Shown: positions 1 to 9,799 of the stretch, piece after piece | How positions within the stretch are numbered: the first letter of the stretch is position 1 | Layout of the letters: the number at the start of each line of letters is the position of its first letter | Source of the DNA: Solirubrobacterales bacterium | Lineage (GTDB): Bacteria > Actinomycetota > Thermoleophilia > Solirubrobacterales > Solirubrobacteraceae | Assembly (NCBI GenBank): GCA_016215085.1 | Contig: JACRMD010000347.1 | Coordinates: forward strand, 1-11,416 | Direction: 5' to 3' | Length of the DNA stretch: 11,416 nucleotides | The notes under the pieces: model-generated | Told to the model about the DNA's origin: nothing | The model's input: only the letters and a program-made list of their open reading frames with translations | The model's database searches: none | Translations under genes and position numbers: made by a program

Positions 1-309
1 GTCGGCCGCAAGGCGGACACGATCGTCTCCGGCGGCGAGAACGTCGCGCCCGCCGAGGTCGAGGCGGCGCTCGAGCGCCACCCGGCCGTCCTGGAGGCGG
101 CGGTGTACGGCCGCCCCGACCCGGAGTGGGGCGAGGCCGTGGTCGCCCGCGTGCGCCTGCGCCCCGGCACGGCGGCGTCCGCCGGCGAGCTGCGCGAGCA
201 CTGCACCGCGACTCTGGCCCGGTTCAAGCGTCCTAGGGAGGTGCACTTCACCGAGGACCCGCTGCCGCGCACCCCGTCGGGCAAGCTCCTGCGGCGGGAG
301 CTCGCGTGA
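1..309 (+). CDS. Acyl-CoA synthetase / AMP-dependent ligase, C-terminal fragment
   Basis: This is the last 102 residues of an adenylate-forming enzyme (ANL superfamily: acyl- or aryl-CoA ligase). The 5' part lies outside the window and frame 1 is open from base 1. What is visible is the mobile C-terminal subdomain. It has the A8-type hinge (GRKADTIVSGGENV, residues 2-15), then an alpha/beta segment ending in the A10 motif PRTPSGKLLRREL, whose Lys (residue 95 of the fragment) is the family's adenylation-step catalytic lysine. These enzymes activate a carboxylate with ATP and transfer it to CoA. The SGGENV...EVE pattern occurs in MenE (o-succinylbenzoate-CoA ligase) and in many fatty acyl-CoA ligases, so the substrate cannot be fixed from this piece. 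The TGA stop overlaps the GTG start of the next gene (GTGA, 306-309), which suggests translational coupling. The family is near certain; the substrate is unknown. Confidence 0.9.
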   Translation, partial: VGRKADTIVSGGENVAPAEVEAALERHPAVLEAAVYGRPDPEWGEAVVARVRLRPGTAASAGELREHCTATLARFKRPREVHFTEDPLPRTPSGKLLRRELA

Positions 310-1865
310 TCCGCGCCGCCGCGGCCGGGGCGCTGGCCGCCCTGGCCCTCGCCGCCCCTGCGAACGCCGCCACCTGCACCGTCGGGCCCGGCGCGCAGTA
401 CCCGACCATCGACGCGGCGGTCGACGTCGGCACGTGCACCGACGTCCAGGTCGCCCCGGGCACCTACACCGAGGCGCCGATCGCCGTGACGCGCACCGGC
501 CTGACGATCTCGGCCCCGCAGGGCGGCGTCACGGTGACGCCGACGGGCTCGCCGGCGTTCACGCTCTCGGGCGCGGACGCGACGCTGCGCGGCCTCGCGG
601 TCGCCGAGGCGGCCGGGGTGAGCGGCGTGCGCATCACCGGCGCGAGGGCCACGCTCGACGGCGTGACCGTCCGCAGCCCCGCGATCGCCGTCGACACCAC
701 GGCCACCGGGACGAAGGTCCTGCGCAGCACCGTCGTCGCGACCGGCGCCACCGGCGACGCGCTGCTCGTCCGCGCGGCGTCGACCGGCGACGTCGCCGCA
801 CGGGTCGAGAGCAGCATCCTGGCCGCGACCGGTCGCGGCACCGCCACCGCGCTGCGGGCCCGCTCGCAGACCGGATCCAGCGGCGACGTCGCCGTGACGC
901 TCGTGCAGGCCACCGTCCCGCACCGCGTCGTCCTGGACTCGGGCGGCGTCGCGGGTCGGGTCAGGGCGACCGCCACGCGGTCCATCGTCGCCGCGCCGCC
1001 CGCCGGCGTGACGGTCACCGCCTCCGACACCGCCACGCCCGCCGACAAGCTCTACCGCGACCCCGCCGGCGACTTCCGGCTGCGCGCCGACGCGCCGGTC
1101 ATCGACCGGGGCGGCACGCCCGCGGCCGGCGAGTCCGACAAGGACATCGAGGGCGAGCCGCGGCTGGCCGGCCCGGCGACCGACCTCGGCGCCGACGAGT
1201 TCCACAACCAGGCGCCGGTCGCCGCACTGGTCGCCGCCCGCCCGCGCGTGCGCCAGAACACGCCGGTCAGGCTCAGCGCCGCGACCTCCGCCGACCCCGA
1301 GGCCGCCTACGGCGGCGGGCTGGCCCGCTACGAGTGGGACTTCGGCGACGGCGCGACCGAGACGACCACCGAGCCGTCGATCGAGCACGCCTACCCCGCG
1401 ACCGGCACGTACCCGACGACCGTGAAGGTCACCGACCGCCAGGGCGCGAGCGCGACGAGCGCGGCGGTCCCGGTGACGGTGGTCGACGGCCTGGCGCCCG
1501 TGCTGGGCTTCGCCTTCCCGCGGGCCAGCGCCGCCATCGCCGGCACGGGCCGGCTGCGCTTCTCCGGCGTCGCGCGCGACCGCAGCGGCATCCGCTCCGT
1601 CCAGCTGTCGCTGCGCCGCACCCGCCCCGCGAGCGCCGCGGCGACCACGCGCCGGTGCCGCTACCTCAACCCCGCCCGCAAGCGCCTGGTCACCCGGTCC
1701 TGCAGCCGGCCGCTGTTCTTCACGGTCACCTACCGCAAGGGCCGCTGGCGCTACGACACCCGCGGGCGCTTCCGCCTGTCGCCCGGGCGCTGGCAGGCGA
1801 CCATCCGCGCCCGCGACCGCGCCGGCAACCAGGGGACGCGAACCGTCAAGTTCGCGGTGCGATAG
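306..1865 (+). CDS. Secreted beta-helix / PKD-domain protein (first of tandem pair)
   Basis: The 519-residue protein is predicted to be exported. Residues 1-21 form a signal peptide with an Ala/Leu-rich core and an ANA cleavage site, followed by a Cys pair (C24, C44) in the mature N-terminus. Residues about 26-240 start with a QYPTIDAAVD...VQVAPGTYTE pattern, typical of right-handed beta-helix proteins. Residues about 255-299 (LRADAPVIDRGG...ATDLGADEF) resemble the choice-of-anchor-Q region that closes such helices. Residues about 302-393 are a PKD domain with the hallmark YEWDFGDG (342-349). Residues about 396-519 are an Ig-like, basic C-terminal domain with two cysteines (C451, C466) and the motif WQATIRARDRAGN. 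The GTG start is chosen because the signal peptide begins there; it overlaps the upstream stop by 4 bases. It has no enzyme motif, so a cell-surface or extracellular binding/structural role is inferred. It is a paralogue of the next gene. Confidence 0.85.
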   Translation: MIRAAAAGALAALALAAPANAATCTVGPGAQYPTIDAAVDVGTCTDVQVAPGTYTEAPIAVTRTGLTISAPQGGVTVTPTGSPAFTLSGADATLRGLAVAEAAGVSGVRITGARATLDGVTVRSPAIAVDTTATGTKVLRSTVVATGATGDALLVRAASTGDVAARVESSILAATGRGTATALRARSQTGSSGDVAVTLVQATVPHRVVLDSGGVAGRVRATATRSIVAAPPAGVTVTASDTATPADKLYRDPAGDFRLRADAPVIDRGGTPAAGESDKDIEGEPRLAGPATDLGADEFHNQAPVAALVAARPRVRQNTPVRLSAATSADPEAAYGGGLARYEWDFGDGATETTTEPSIEHAYPATGTYPTTVKVTDRQGASATSAAVPVTVVDGLAPVLGFAFPRASAAIAGTGRLRFSGVARDRSGIRSVQLSLRRTRPASAAATTRRCRYLNPARKRLVTRSCSRPLFFTVTYRKGRWRYDTRGRFRLSPGRWQATIRARDRAGNQGTRTVKFAVR

Positions 1866-1869
1866 GGGC

Positions 1870-1875
1870 TACCCT
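1870..1875 (+). promoter_or_regulatory. Candidate -10 box (TACCCT) for a leaderless transcript
   Basis: TACCCT fits the actinobacterial TANNNT -10 pattern and ends 8 bases before the ATG at 1884, so transcription would begin at or within a few bases of the start codon. The 18-base gap has no Shine-Dalgarno sequence, which agrees with leaderless translation. No clear -35 element is seen. The call rests on pattern and spacing only. Confidence 0.45.
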
Positions 1876-1883
1876 CTCCGGCG

Positions 1884-3542
1884 ATGCGGGGACGGATCCT
1901 GGTGGTGGGGGCGATGCTGGCCGTGATCGCGCCCGCGAGCGCGAGCGCGAAGGACCTGGCGGTGCCGGGCCAGTACGCGACGATCAAGGCCGCGGTCGAC
2001 GCCGCCGCCGCGGGCGACCGCGTGCTCGTCGGGCCCGGGTCCTACAAGGAGGACCCGATCGCGGTCGACGACGCCGACGTGGCCGTCGAGGCCGTCACGC
2101 CGGGGACCGTGGTCGTCAGCTCGACCGGCGACCAGGTCTTCACGCTCAGCGCGACGGGCACGGCGCTGCGCGGGCTGATCGTCTCCGGCACCGCGCCCGT
2201 GACGATCACCGCCGACGCGACCCTCGACGGCGTCGCGGCCCTCGGCAAGACGCAGGCGGTCCTCGTCCAGGACGCGGGCGCGACGGTGCGCCGCTCCGTC
2301 CTGCGCGCCGACGGCGACGCGCTGTTCGCGCGGATCACGGCGCTGACCGACCGCACCGTCTCCGTCGACTCGACGGTCCTGACCGCCGGCACCGGCGCCG
2401 GCGTCCACGGGCGGACCGAGGGCCCGGTGCTGCTGGGGACGGGCGGCGCGCTCACCGTCAAGCTGCTCCGGGCGACCGTCGCCGGGGCCGAGAAGGCCGC
2501 CGCCTCGGAGTCCGTCGCCGCCGGCCTCGGCACGCCCGGGGCGGTGGGCATCACGTTCGCGCAGTCGATCGTCCACGGCTCGACGGGCACGGTGGCCGTC
2601 GGGCCCGGCAACGACACGGCGACGCCCGACGCGGCGCTCTTCCGCGACGCCGCCGCCCGCGACTTCCACCTGCGCGCCGACGCGCCCGTCATCGACAAGG
2701 GCGCCGCCGTGGGCGCCGGCGAGAGCGACAAGGACCTCGACGGCGAGCCGCGCCAGGCCGGCGGCGCCACCGACCTCGGCGCCGACGAGTTCCACAACGC
2801 CGCGCCCAGCGCCGCCATCCGCGTCGACGACGCCGGCCCGCGCCAGAACGCGACGGTCACCTTCGACGCCTCCGGCTCCGGCGACCCCGAGGCCGCGTTC
2901 GGCGGCGGCGTGGCCCGCTACGAGTGGGACTTCGGCGACGGCACCACCGCGGTGACGGACGGGCCGACGGCCCAGCACGCCTACCCCGAGGTCGGCGGCT
3001 ACCGCGCGACGGTGCGCGTCGTGGACCGCCAGGGCGCCGGCTCGGCGGCCGAGGGCGTCGACGTCGGCGTCCGCGACGGCCTGCCCCCGCTGGCGCGCTT
3101 CACCAGCCCGCTGCTGGACTCGACGCTGCCCGGCGTCACGTGGACGGTCAAGAAGGTCAAGGGCAAGCGCGTGCAGCGGTCCAGGGCGCGCACGATCCGC
3201 TTCTTCGGGACGGCGAGCGACCCGAGCGGGATCGGGACCGTCGAGCTGTCGCTGCGCCAGACGCAGTCCCGCAAGCGCGTGGCGCCCAAGCTCAAGAAGC
3301 CGAAGAAGAAGGCCAGGAAGGCGCAGGCGAGCTGCCGCTTCTACTCCAACGTCACCGGCCGGCTCGTCACGCGGCCCTGCGACCAGCCGCTGTTCTTCCC
3401 CGTCCGCTACGCCAACCGCATCTGGTCGTACTCGACCAAGGCGGGCGTCGCGCTGGGCGCCGGCCGCTGGCAGGCGACCGTGCGCGCCACCGACGGCGCG
3501 GGCAACCCGGGCTCCGCAACGCTGAAGTTCCTGGTGAAGTAG
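1884..3542 (+). CDS. Secreted beta-helix / PKD-domain protein (second of tandem pair)
   Basis: The 552-residue paralogue of the preceding gene has the same domain order. A signal peptide ends at ASASA (cleavage near residue 22). A beta-helix follows, opening with VPGQYATIKAAVDAA (27-41) and VLVGPGSYKE (47-56), then a choice-of-anchor-Q-like segment (about 263-303, LRADAPVIDKG...ATDLGADEF) and a PKD domain (about 308-397, YEWDFGDG at 346-353). The C-terminal basic domain (about 402-552) has a cysteine pair (C484, C499) around GRLVTRPC and the motif WQATVRATDGAGN. It differs from its sibling by a lysine-rich insert in the C-terminal domain (KRVAPKLKKPKKKARK, 464-479) and lacks the N-terminal Cys pair. 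Two stretches of 30 and 32 identical bases shared with the sibling at the same 1590-base offset support a tandem duplication. ATG 1884 is used because the signal peptide starts there. An extracellular role is inferred; the ligand is unknown. Confidence 0.85.
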   Translation: MRGRILVVGAMLAVIAPASASAKDLAVPGQYATIKAAVDAAAAGDRVLVGPGSYKEDPIAVDDADVAVEAVTPGTVVVSSTGDQVFTLSATGTALRGLIVSGTAPVTITADATLDGVAALGKTQAVLVQDAGATVRRSVLRADGDALFARITALTDRTVSVDSTVLTAGTGAGVHGRTEGPVLLGTGGALTVKLLRATVAGAEKAAASESVAAGLGTPGAVGITFAQSIVHGSTGTVAVGPGNDTATPDAALFRDAAARDFHLRADAPVIDKGAAVGAGESDKDLDGEPRQAGGATDLGADEFHNAAPSAAIRVDDAGPRQNATVTFDASGSGDPEAAFGGGVARYEWDFGDGTTAVTDGPTAQHAYPEVGGYRATVRVVDRQGAGSAAEGVDVGVRDGLPPLARFTSPLLDSTLPGVTWTVKKVKGKRVQRSRARTIRFFGTASDPSGIGTVELSLRQTQSRKRVAPKLKKPKKKARKAQASCRFYSNVTGRLVTRPCDQPLFFPVRYANRIWSYSTKAGVALGAGRWQATVRATDGAGNPGSATLKFLVK

Positions 3543-3547
3543 CGGGG

Positions 3548-4393
3548 GTGACCGACCCCGAGGAGCAGCGCGCCGAGATCCGCGAGCACTGGGAGGGCGC
3601 GGCGGCCGGCTGGAGCAAGCACGCCGACGACTTCGAGCAGGCGACCATGCCGGTCGCCCAGTGGATGGTCGACGCCATCGCCCCGCAGCCGGGCCAGACC
3701 GTGCTGGAGGTCGGCGCCGGCCTGGGCGACACCGGCTTCCTGGCCGCCGAGCTGCTCGAGCCGGGCGGCAGGCTCATCAGCACCGACGGCGCCGAGGCGA
3801 TGGTCGAGGTCGCCAAGGAGCGCGCGGCCCGGCGCGGCCTGCGCAACGTCGAGTTCCGCACGATGGAGCTCGAGTGGCTCGACCAGCCCACGGCCACGGT
3901 GGACGCGATCCTCGGGCGGTTCACGTACATGCTGGTCGTCGACCCGGAGGCCGCGCTGCGCGAGGCGCGCCGTGTCCTCAAGCCCGGCGGCCGCCTGGCC
4001 ATCGCGGTGTGGGACGCGCCGGAGCACAACACGTGGATGACCACGCCGGGCGAGGAGCTGCGCAGGATCACCGGGGACCCGCCGCCGCCCGACGGGCCGG
4101 GCCCGTTCTCGCTCGCCGACCGCACGGCGCTCACCGAGCTCCTCCGGGACGCGGGCTTCGACGAGGTCACGGTCGAGCCGATCGACGTCGTCGTCGCCGC
4201 GCCGTCGCTCGACGCGCTGTGGGAGCGGCTGAGCGAGATGTCGCCGTCGATGCGGGACGTGCTGCCGCGCCTGTCGCCCGCCGACACCTACCGGCTGCGC
4301 GACGCGATCGACGCGCGCTGGGCCGCGCACGTGCGCGACGACGGCTCCGTCGCGATCCCCGGGCGTGCCCTGGGCGTGAGAGCGGAGGCGTAG
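3548..4393 (+). CDS. Class I SAM-dependent methyltransferase (UbiE/COQ5-like)
   Basis: The 281-residue cytosolic enzyme is predicted to transfer a methyl group from S-adenosylmethionine. The Rossmann-fold signature VLEVGAGLGD (residues 52-61) is motif I. D80 (LISTD) is the acidic residue expected at the end of beta-2. The segment VDAILGRFTYML (118-129) and then ALREARRVLKPGGRLAI (136-152) are the usual post-motif strands of the methyltransferase-11/UbiE group. The last 100 or so residues are family-variable and probably shape the acceptor site. The GTG start lies 5 bases after the preceding stop; only G-rich sequence precedes it, without a good Shine-Dalgarno, so it is probably co-transcribed with the upstream secreted-protein gene. 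The N-terminus REHWEGAAAGWSKHADDFE is typical of the family and supports this start. The acceptor substrate cannot be told; UbiE/MenG-type quinone methylation is possible but not shown. Confidence 0.85.
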   Translation: MTDPEEQRAEIREHWEGAAAGWSKHADDFEQATMPVAQWMVDAIAPQPGQTVLEVGAGLGDTGFLAAELLEPGGRLISTDGAEAMVEVAKERAARRGLRNVEFRTMELEWLDQPTATVDAILGRFTYMLVVDPEAALREARRVLKPGGRLAIAVWDAPEHNTWMTTPGEELRRITGDPPPPDGPGPFSLADRTALTELLRDAGFDEVTVEPIDVVVAAPSLDALWERLSEMSPSMRDVLPRLSPADTYRLRDAIDARWAAHVRDDGSVAIPGRALGVRAEA

Positions 4394-4403
4394 GCCCACC
4401 GCG

Positions 4404-4409
4404 TAGGAT
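4404..4409 (+). promoter_or_regulatory. Candidate -10 box (TAGGAT) for ilvC, leaderless type
   Basis: TAGGAT matches the TANNNT -10 pattern and ends 9 bases before the ilvC ATG at 4419. The 25-base gap after the methyltransferase stop has no Shine-Dalgarno in the right place, so a leaderless or near-leaderless mRNA is the simplest reading. No convincing -35 hexamer is seen. With only 25 bases there is no room for a branched-chain amino acid leader peptide. Confidence 0.5.
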
Positions 4410-4418
4410 CCGCGCCCC

Positions 4419-6677
<2,259 letters not shown>

Positions 6678-6678
<1 letters not shown>

Positions 6679-8276
6679 TGACCAAGGTGCTCGTCGCCGA
6701 GAAGATCGGCGCGTCCGGGATCGACCTGCTCAAGCAGCACTTCGACGTCGACACCGCCTTCGACCAGAACGGCGACTTCGACCTCGAGGCGCGCATCGGC
6801 GACTACGACGGCCTGCTCATCCGCAGCGCCACGAAGGTCACCGCCGACCTCATCGACAAGGCCGGCAACCTCAAGGCGATCGGCCGCGCCGGCGTCGGCG
6901 TCGACAACGTCGACGTGCCGGCCGCGACCAAGCGCGGCATCGTCGTGGCCAACGCGCCGGAGTCCAACGTCGTCACCGCCGCCGAGCACACGGTCGCGCT
7001 GCTGCTGGCGCTGGCCCGCAACGTCCCGCAGGCCCACGCCGCGCTCAAGCAGGGCAGCTGGGAGCGGTCGAAGTGGTCGGGCGTCGAGCTCGAGGGCAAG
7101 ACGCTGGGCATCCTCGGCTTCGGCCGCATCGGCCAGCTCGTCGCCGCGCGCGCCAAGGGCTTCGGCATGCGCGTGGTCGCCTTCGACCCCTACGTGAGCG
7201 CCGAGCGCTACCGCGACCTGGGCGTCGAGAAGGCCGAGTCCTCCGACGACGTCTACGCGGTCGCCGACTTCCTCACGCTGCACCTGCCCAAGACGCCGGA
7301 CACGGAGGGCTGGCTGGACGCCGAGGCGCTGGCCAAGTGCAAGGACGGCGTGCGGATCCTCAACGTCGCCCGCGGTCCGCTGATCGTCGACGAGGACCTG
7401 CAGGCCGCGCTGGACAGCGGCAAGGTCGGCGGCGCGGCGCTGGACGTCTTCCGCTCCGAGCCGGTCACCGACCACCCGCTGTTCGCCTACGACAACGTCA
7501 TCGTCACGCCGCACCTCGGCGCCTCGACCGCCGAGGCGACCGACCGCGCCGGCTACCAGGCCGCCGAACAGGTCGTGGCGGCGCTCACCGGCGGCGCGGT
7601 GACCACCGCGGTCAACGTCCCGGCGATCAAGCCCGAGGACCTCGAGGTGCTCGGCCCGTTCGTGCCGCTGTGCAGCCACCTCGGCCGCCTCGCGATGGCG
7701 CTGGCCGAGGGCTCGAGCGTGGACCGCATCGAGGTCGAGCTGCTGGGCCGCATCGCCGAGCGCGACACGCGCCCGCTGGCGACGGCGACGCTGCTCGGCG
7801 TCCTCCAGGGCCACACCGAGGAGGACGTCAACCAGGTCAACGCGCCGGCGATCGCCGAGGAGCGCGGCATCGAGCTGGTCGAGACCAAGAACGCGCACGC
7901 CCGCGACTTCGAGAACCTCGTGCGGATCACGGTCGTCGCCGGCGACCAGCGCGAGCGCGTGGTCGGCACGACGTTCGGCCGGCTGCACCGCCCGCACCTG
8001 CTCGAGGCCTGGGGCCAGCGCTTCGACGTCCAGGTCGACGAGCACGTGACGCTGTTCCGCTACCAGGACGTCCCGGGCATGATCGGCCGCGTCGGCACGT
8101 GCTTCGGCGAGGCCGGCGTGAACATCGTCAGCGCCGCGGTCGGCCGCCGCGAGGAGGGCGACGAGCGCGGCGAGGCCGTGATGGTCCTCACCACCGACGC
8201 CCGCGTCCCGGCCGATGTCGTCGACCGCATCGTGGGGCTCGACGGCTTCATCGCCGGCCGGACGCTCACGCTGTAG
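6678..8276 (+). CDS. serA: D-3-phosphoglycerate dehydrogenase (long form with ACT domain)
   Basis: This is the first committed step of serine synthesis: NAD+-dependent oxidation of 3-phosphoglycerate to 3-phosphohydroxypyruvate. The 532 residues match the long type, as in mycobacteria. The substrate-binding domain opens with KVLVAEKIGASGIDLL, and the NAD fold has GFGRIG (147-152) with D170 for NAD+ preference. The catalytic residues are R232 (NVARGP), E261 and H279 (TPHLGAS). An intervening ASB-like domain (about 315-450) and a C-terminal ACT domain (about 455-532, FRYQDVPGMIGRVGTCFGEAGVNI) are the parts that mediate serine feedback inhibition in relatives. The start ATG overlaps the serC TGA by one base (TGATG) and is preceded by GGAG about 8 bases upstream. 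It shares the riboswitch-headed transcript with serC, so the switch would act on both enzymes. Confidence 0.96.
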
Positions 8277-8299
8277 GGGTCGGGCGCGGCCCCACCGGG

Positions 8300-8305
8300 T
8301 AGGCG
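8300..8305 (+). promoter_or_regulatory. Weak candidate -10 (TAGGCG) before the GH13 gene
   Basis: TAGGCG ends 8 bases before the GTG at 8314, the same placement as the TANNNT boxes at 1870 and 4404, but it lacks the final T. The AGG could alternatively be a poor Shine-Dalgarno. A separate transcription unit starting here is plausible because function changes from serine synthesis to sugar use. The evidence is thin. Confidence 0.25.
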
Positions 8306-8313
8306 ACCGCCTC

Positions 8314-9786
8314 GTGTGGTTCCGCGACGCCGTGGTCTACCAGGTCTACCCGCGCTCGTTCCAGGACGCCGACGGCGACGGGATCGGCGACCTCAAGGGC
8401 ATCACCGCGCGGCTCAGCCACATCGCCGGGCTCGGCGCCGACGCGGTCTGGATGTCGCCGACGTTCCCGTCGCCCGGCTTCGACTGGGGCTACGACGTCA
8501 GCGACTACCGCGGCGTGCACCCCGACTTCGGGACGCTGGCCGACATGGACGAGCTGGTGGCGGTCGCCCACGACCTCGGCCTGCGCGTGCTGCTGGACCT
8601 CGTCCCGTGCCACACCTCGATCGAGCACCCGTGGTTCCGGGAGCACCCGGACTGGTACGTGTGGAGCGACCGCGACGGCCCGCAGAACAACTGGCGCGCG
8701 ACCTTCGGCGGGCCCGCGTGGTCGAAGGACCCGCACGGGCGGGGCTGGTACCTGCACAGCTTCTACCCCGAGCAGCCCGACCTCGACTGGCGCAACCCGG
8801 AGGTGCCCAGGGCCTTCGGCGACGTGCTGCGCTTCTGGCTCGACCGCGGCGTGGACGGCTTCCGCCTCGACGCGCTGGATCGGCTGCTCAAGGACCCCGA
8901 GCTGCGCGACGACCCGGTCGCCACCGCGCCGCCGCCGCTGCCGATCGGCAATCCCGAGCACGCGGCGCTCGAGCACGTCCACTCGCGCGACGCGCCCGAC
9001 ATCGCGTCGGCGATCGCGTCGCTGCGCGAGGCCGCGGGCGACGCGTACCTCGTCGGCGAGGTGTACCTGCCGACCCAGGGCCTCGCGCCGTACCTCGAGC
9101 ACCTCGACGCGTGCTTCTCCTTCGAGCTCTTCCACGCCGGCTGGACGGCCGCCGAGGTCCGCGACGCGCTCGGCCAAGCCGAGCGGCTGGGGCTCGGCGA
9201 GCTGGCCTGGGTGCTCAGCAACCACGACTTCCCACGGCTGCCGACACGCGTCGGGGAGCGCCACGTGCGCGCCGCCGCGATGCTCCTGCTGCTGCTGCCG
9301 GGCGCCGCCTTCGTCTACCAGGGCGACGAGCTCGGCGTGCCCGACGGGCCGCGGCCCGACCCGCCGCTGGACCGCGCCGGCCGCGACGCCTACCGCACGC
9401 CGATGCCCTGGGACGACGGCCCGGCCCGCGGCTTCACGACCGGCACGCCATGGCTCCCCACCTATGCGCAACCCGGCGTGGACCTCGCCGCGCAGGAGGC
9501 CGACCCCGGCTCGACCCTGCACCTGTACCGCGACCTCATCGCGCTGCGCCGCGGCCTGCCGATGGACCTCGACCTGCTCGAGGACGTCCATCCCGACATG
9601 GTGGCCTTCCGCCGCGGCGACGTGCTTGTCGCGCTCAACCTGGGCGAGCAGCGGGTGCCCGCGCCGGCCGTGCAAGAGGTCCTGCGCCACACCCACGATC
9701 CGGAGCGACGCGCGCCGGTGGGACATCTCGGGCCGGGCGAGGGGTTCGTCGCCCGGGCTGGTTCGCGAGCACCGGCAACGGGGTAA
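8314..9786 (+). CDS. GH13 alpha-glucosidase / oligo-glucosidase family enzyme
   Basis: The 490-residue cytosolic glycoside hydrolase of the alpha-amylase clan is predicted to split alpha-glucosides taken up by the adjacent ABC transporter. The N-terminus WFRDAVVYQVYPRSFQDADG and the QPDLDWRNPEV segment (154-164) are typical of alpha-glucosidases and oligo-1,6-glucosidases. The (beta/alpha)8 catalytic triad is present: nucleophile D186 (GFRLDAL), acid/base E249 (LVGEVYLP) and transition-state D305 (LSNHDFPR). The region I motif reads DLVPCHTS, with C99 where nearly all members have Asn. The C-terminal domain is short; relatives are usually 520-560 residues. The GTG at 8314 is chosen because the conserved fold begins at once; frames open further upstream would overlap serA. 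No Shine-Dalgarno is clear. Alternatives include trehalose- or sucrose-acting GH13 enzymes. The family is sure; the exact specificity is not. Confidence 0.9.
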   Translation: MWFRDAVVYQVYPRSFQDADGDGIGDLKGITARLSHIAGLGADAVWMSPTFPSPGFDWGYDVSDYRGVHPDFGTLADMDELVAVAHDLGLRVLLDLVPCHTSIEHPWFREHPDWYVWSDRDGPQNNWRATFGGPAWSKDPHGRGWYLHSFYPEQPDLDWRNPEVPRAFGDVLRFWLDRGVDGFRLDALDRLLKDPELRDDPVATAPPPLPIGNPEHAALEHVHSRDAPDIASAIASLREAAGDAYLVGEVYLPTQGLAPYLEHLDACFSFELFHAGWTAAEVRDALGQAERLGLGELAWVLSNHDFPRLPTRVGERHVRAAAMLLLLLPGAAFVYQGDELGVPDGPRPDPPLDRAGRDAYRTPMPWDDGPARGFTTGTPWLPTYAQPGVDLAAQEADPGSTLHLYRDLIALRRGLPMDLDLLEDVHPDMVAFRRGDVLVALNLGEQRVPAPAVQEVLRHTHDPERRAPVGHLGPGEGFVARAGSRAPATG

Positions 9787-9799
9787 GCCGACAGGCACC

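Noticed and set aside
1869..2978. Long open frame on the - strand.
   Set aside because: Antisense shadow of the second PKD protein gene; low-complexity Arg/Gly/Ala/Val composition with no domain. The same applies to the - strand frames at 4167-5717, 5425-6444, 6657-8045, 8266-9894 and 9635-11050.
434..3547. A very long open frame running through both secreted-protein genes into the methyltransferase.
   Set aside because: Before 3548 it translates to Arg/Gly/Pro-rich shadow sequence of the GC-rich codons in the true frame; only the 3548-4393 part is a recognisable protein.
4394..4418. Leader-peptide attenuator for ilvC.
   Set aside because: Only 25 bases separate it from the preceding gene; no room for a leader peptide and terminator.
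8276..8293. GC hairpin (GGGGTC...GGCCCC) after serA as a terminator.
   Set aside because: The stem is only about 6 bp, includes a G-T pair and has no T-run; such stems arise by chance at this GC content.
8215..8313. Upstream start for the GH13 gene inside serA.
   Set aside because: It would overlap serA by 62 bases and add Arg/Ser-rich residues ahead of the conserved WFRDAVVYQ start.
9464..9799. Extension of the binding-protein frame upstream into the GH13 gene.
   Set aside because: A signal peptide with a lipobox begins at 9800; the upstream frame is a shadow of the GH13 coding sequence.
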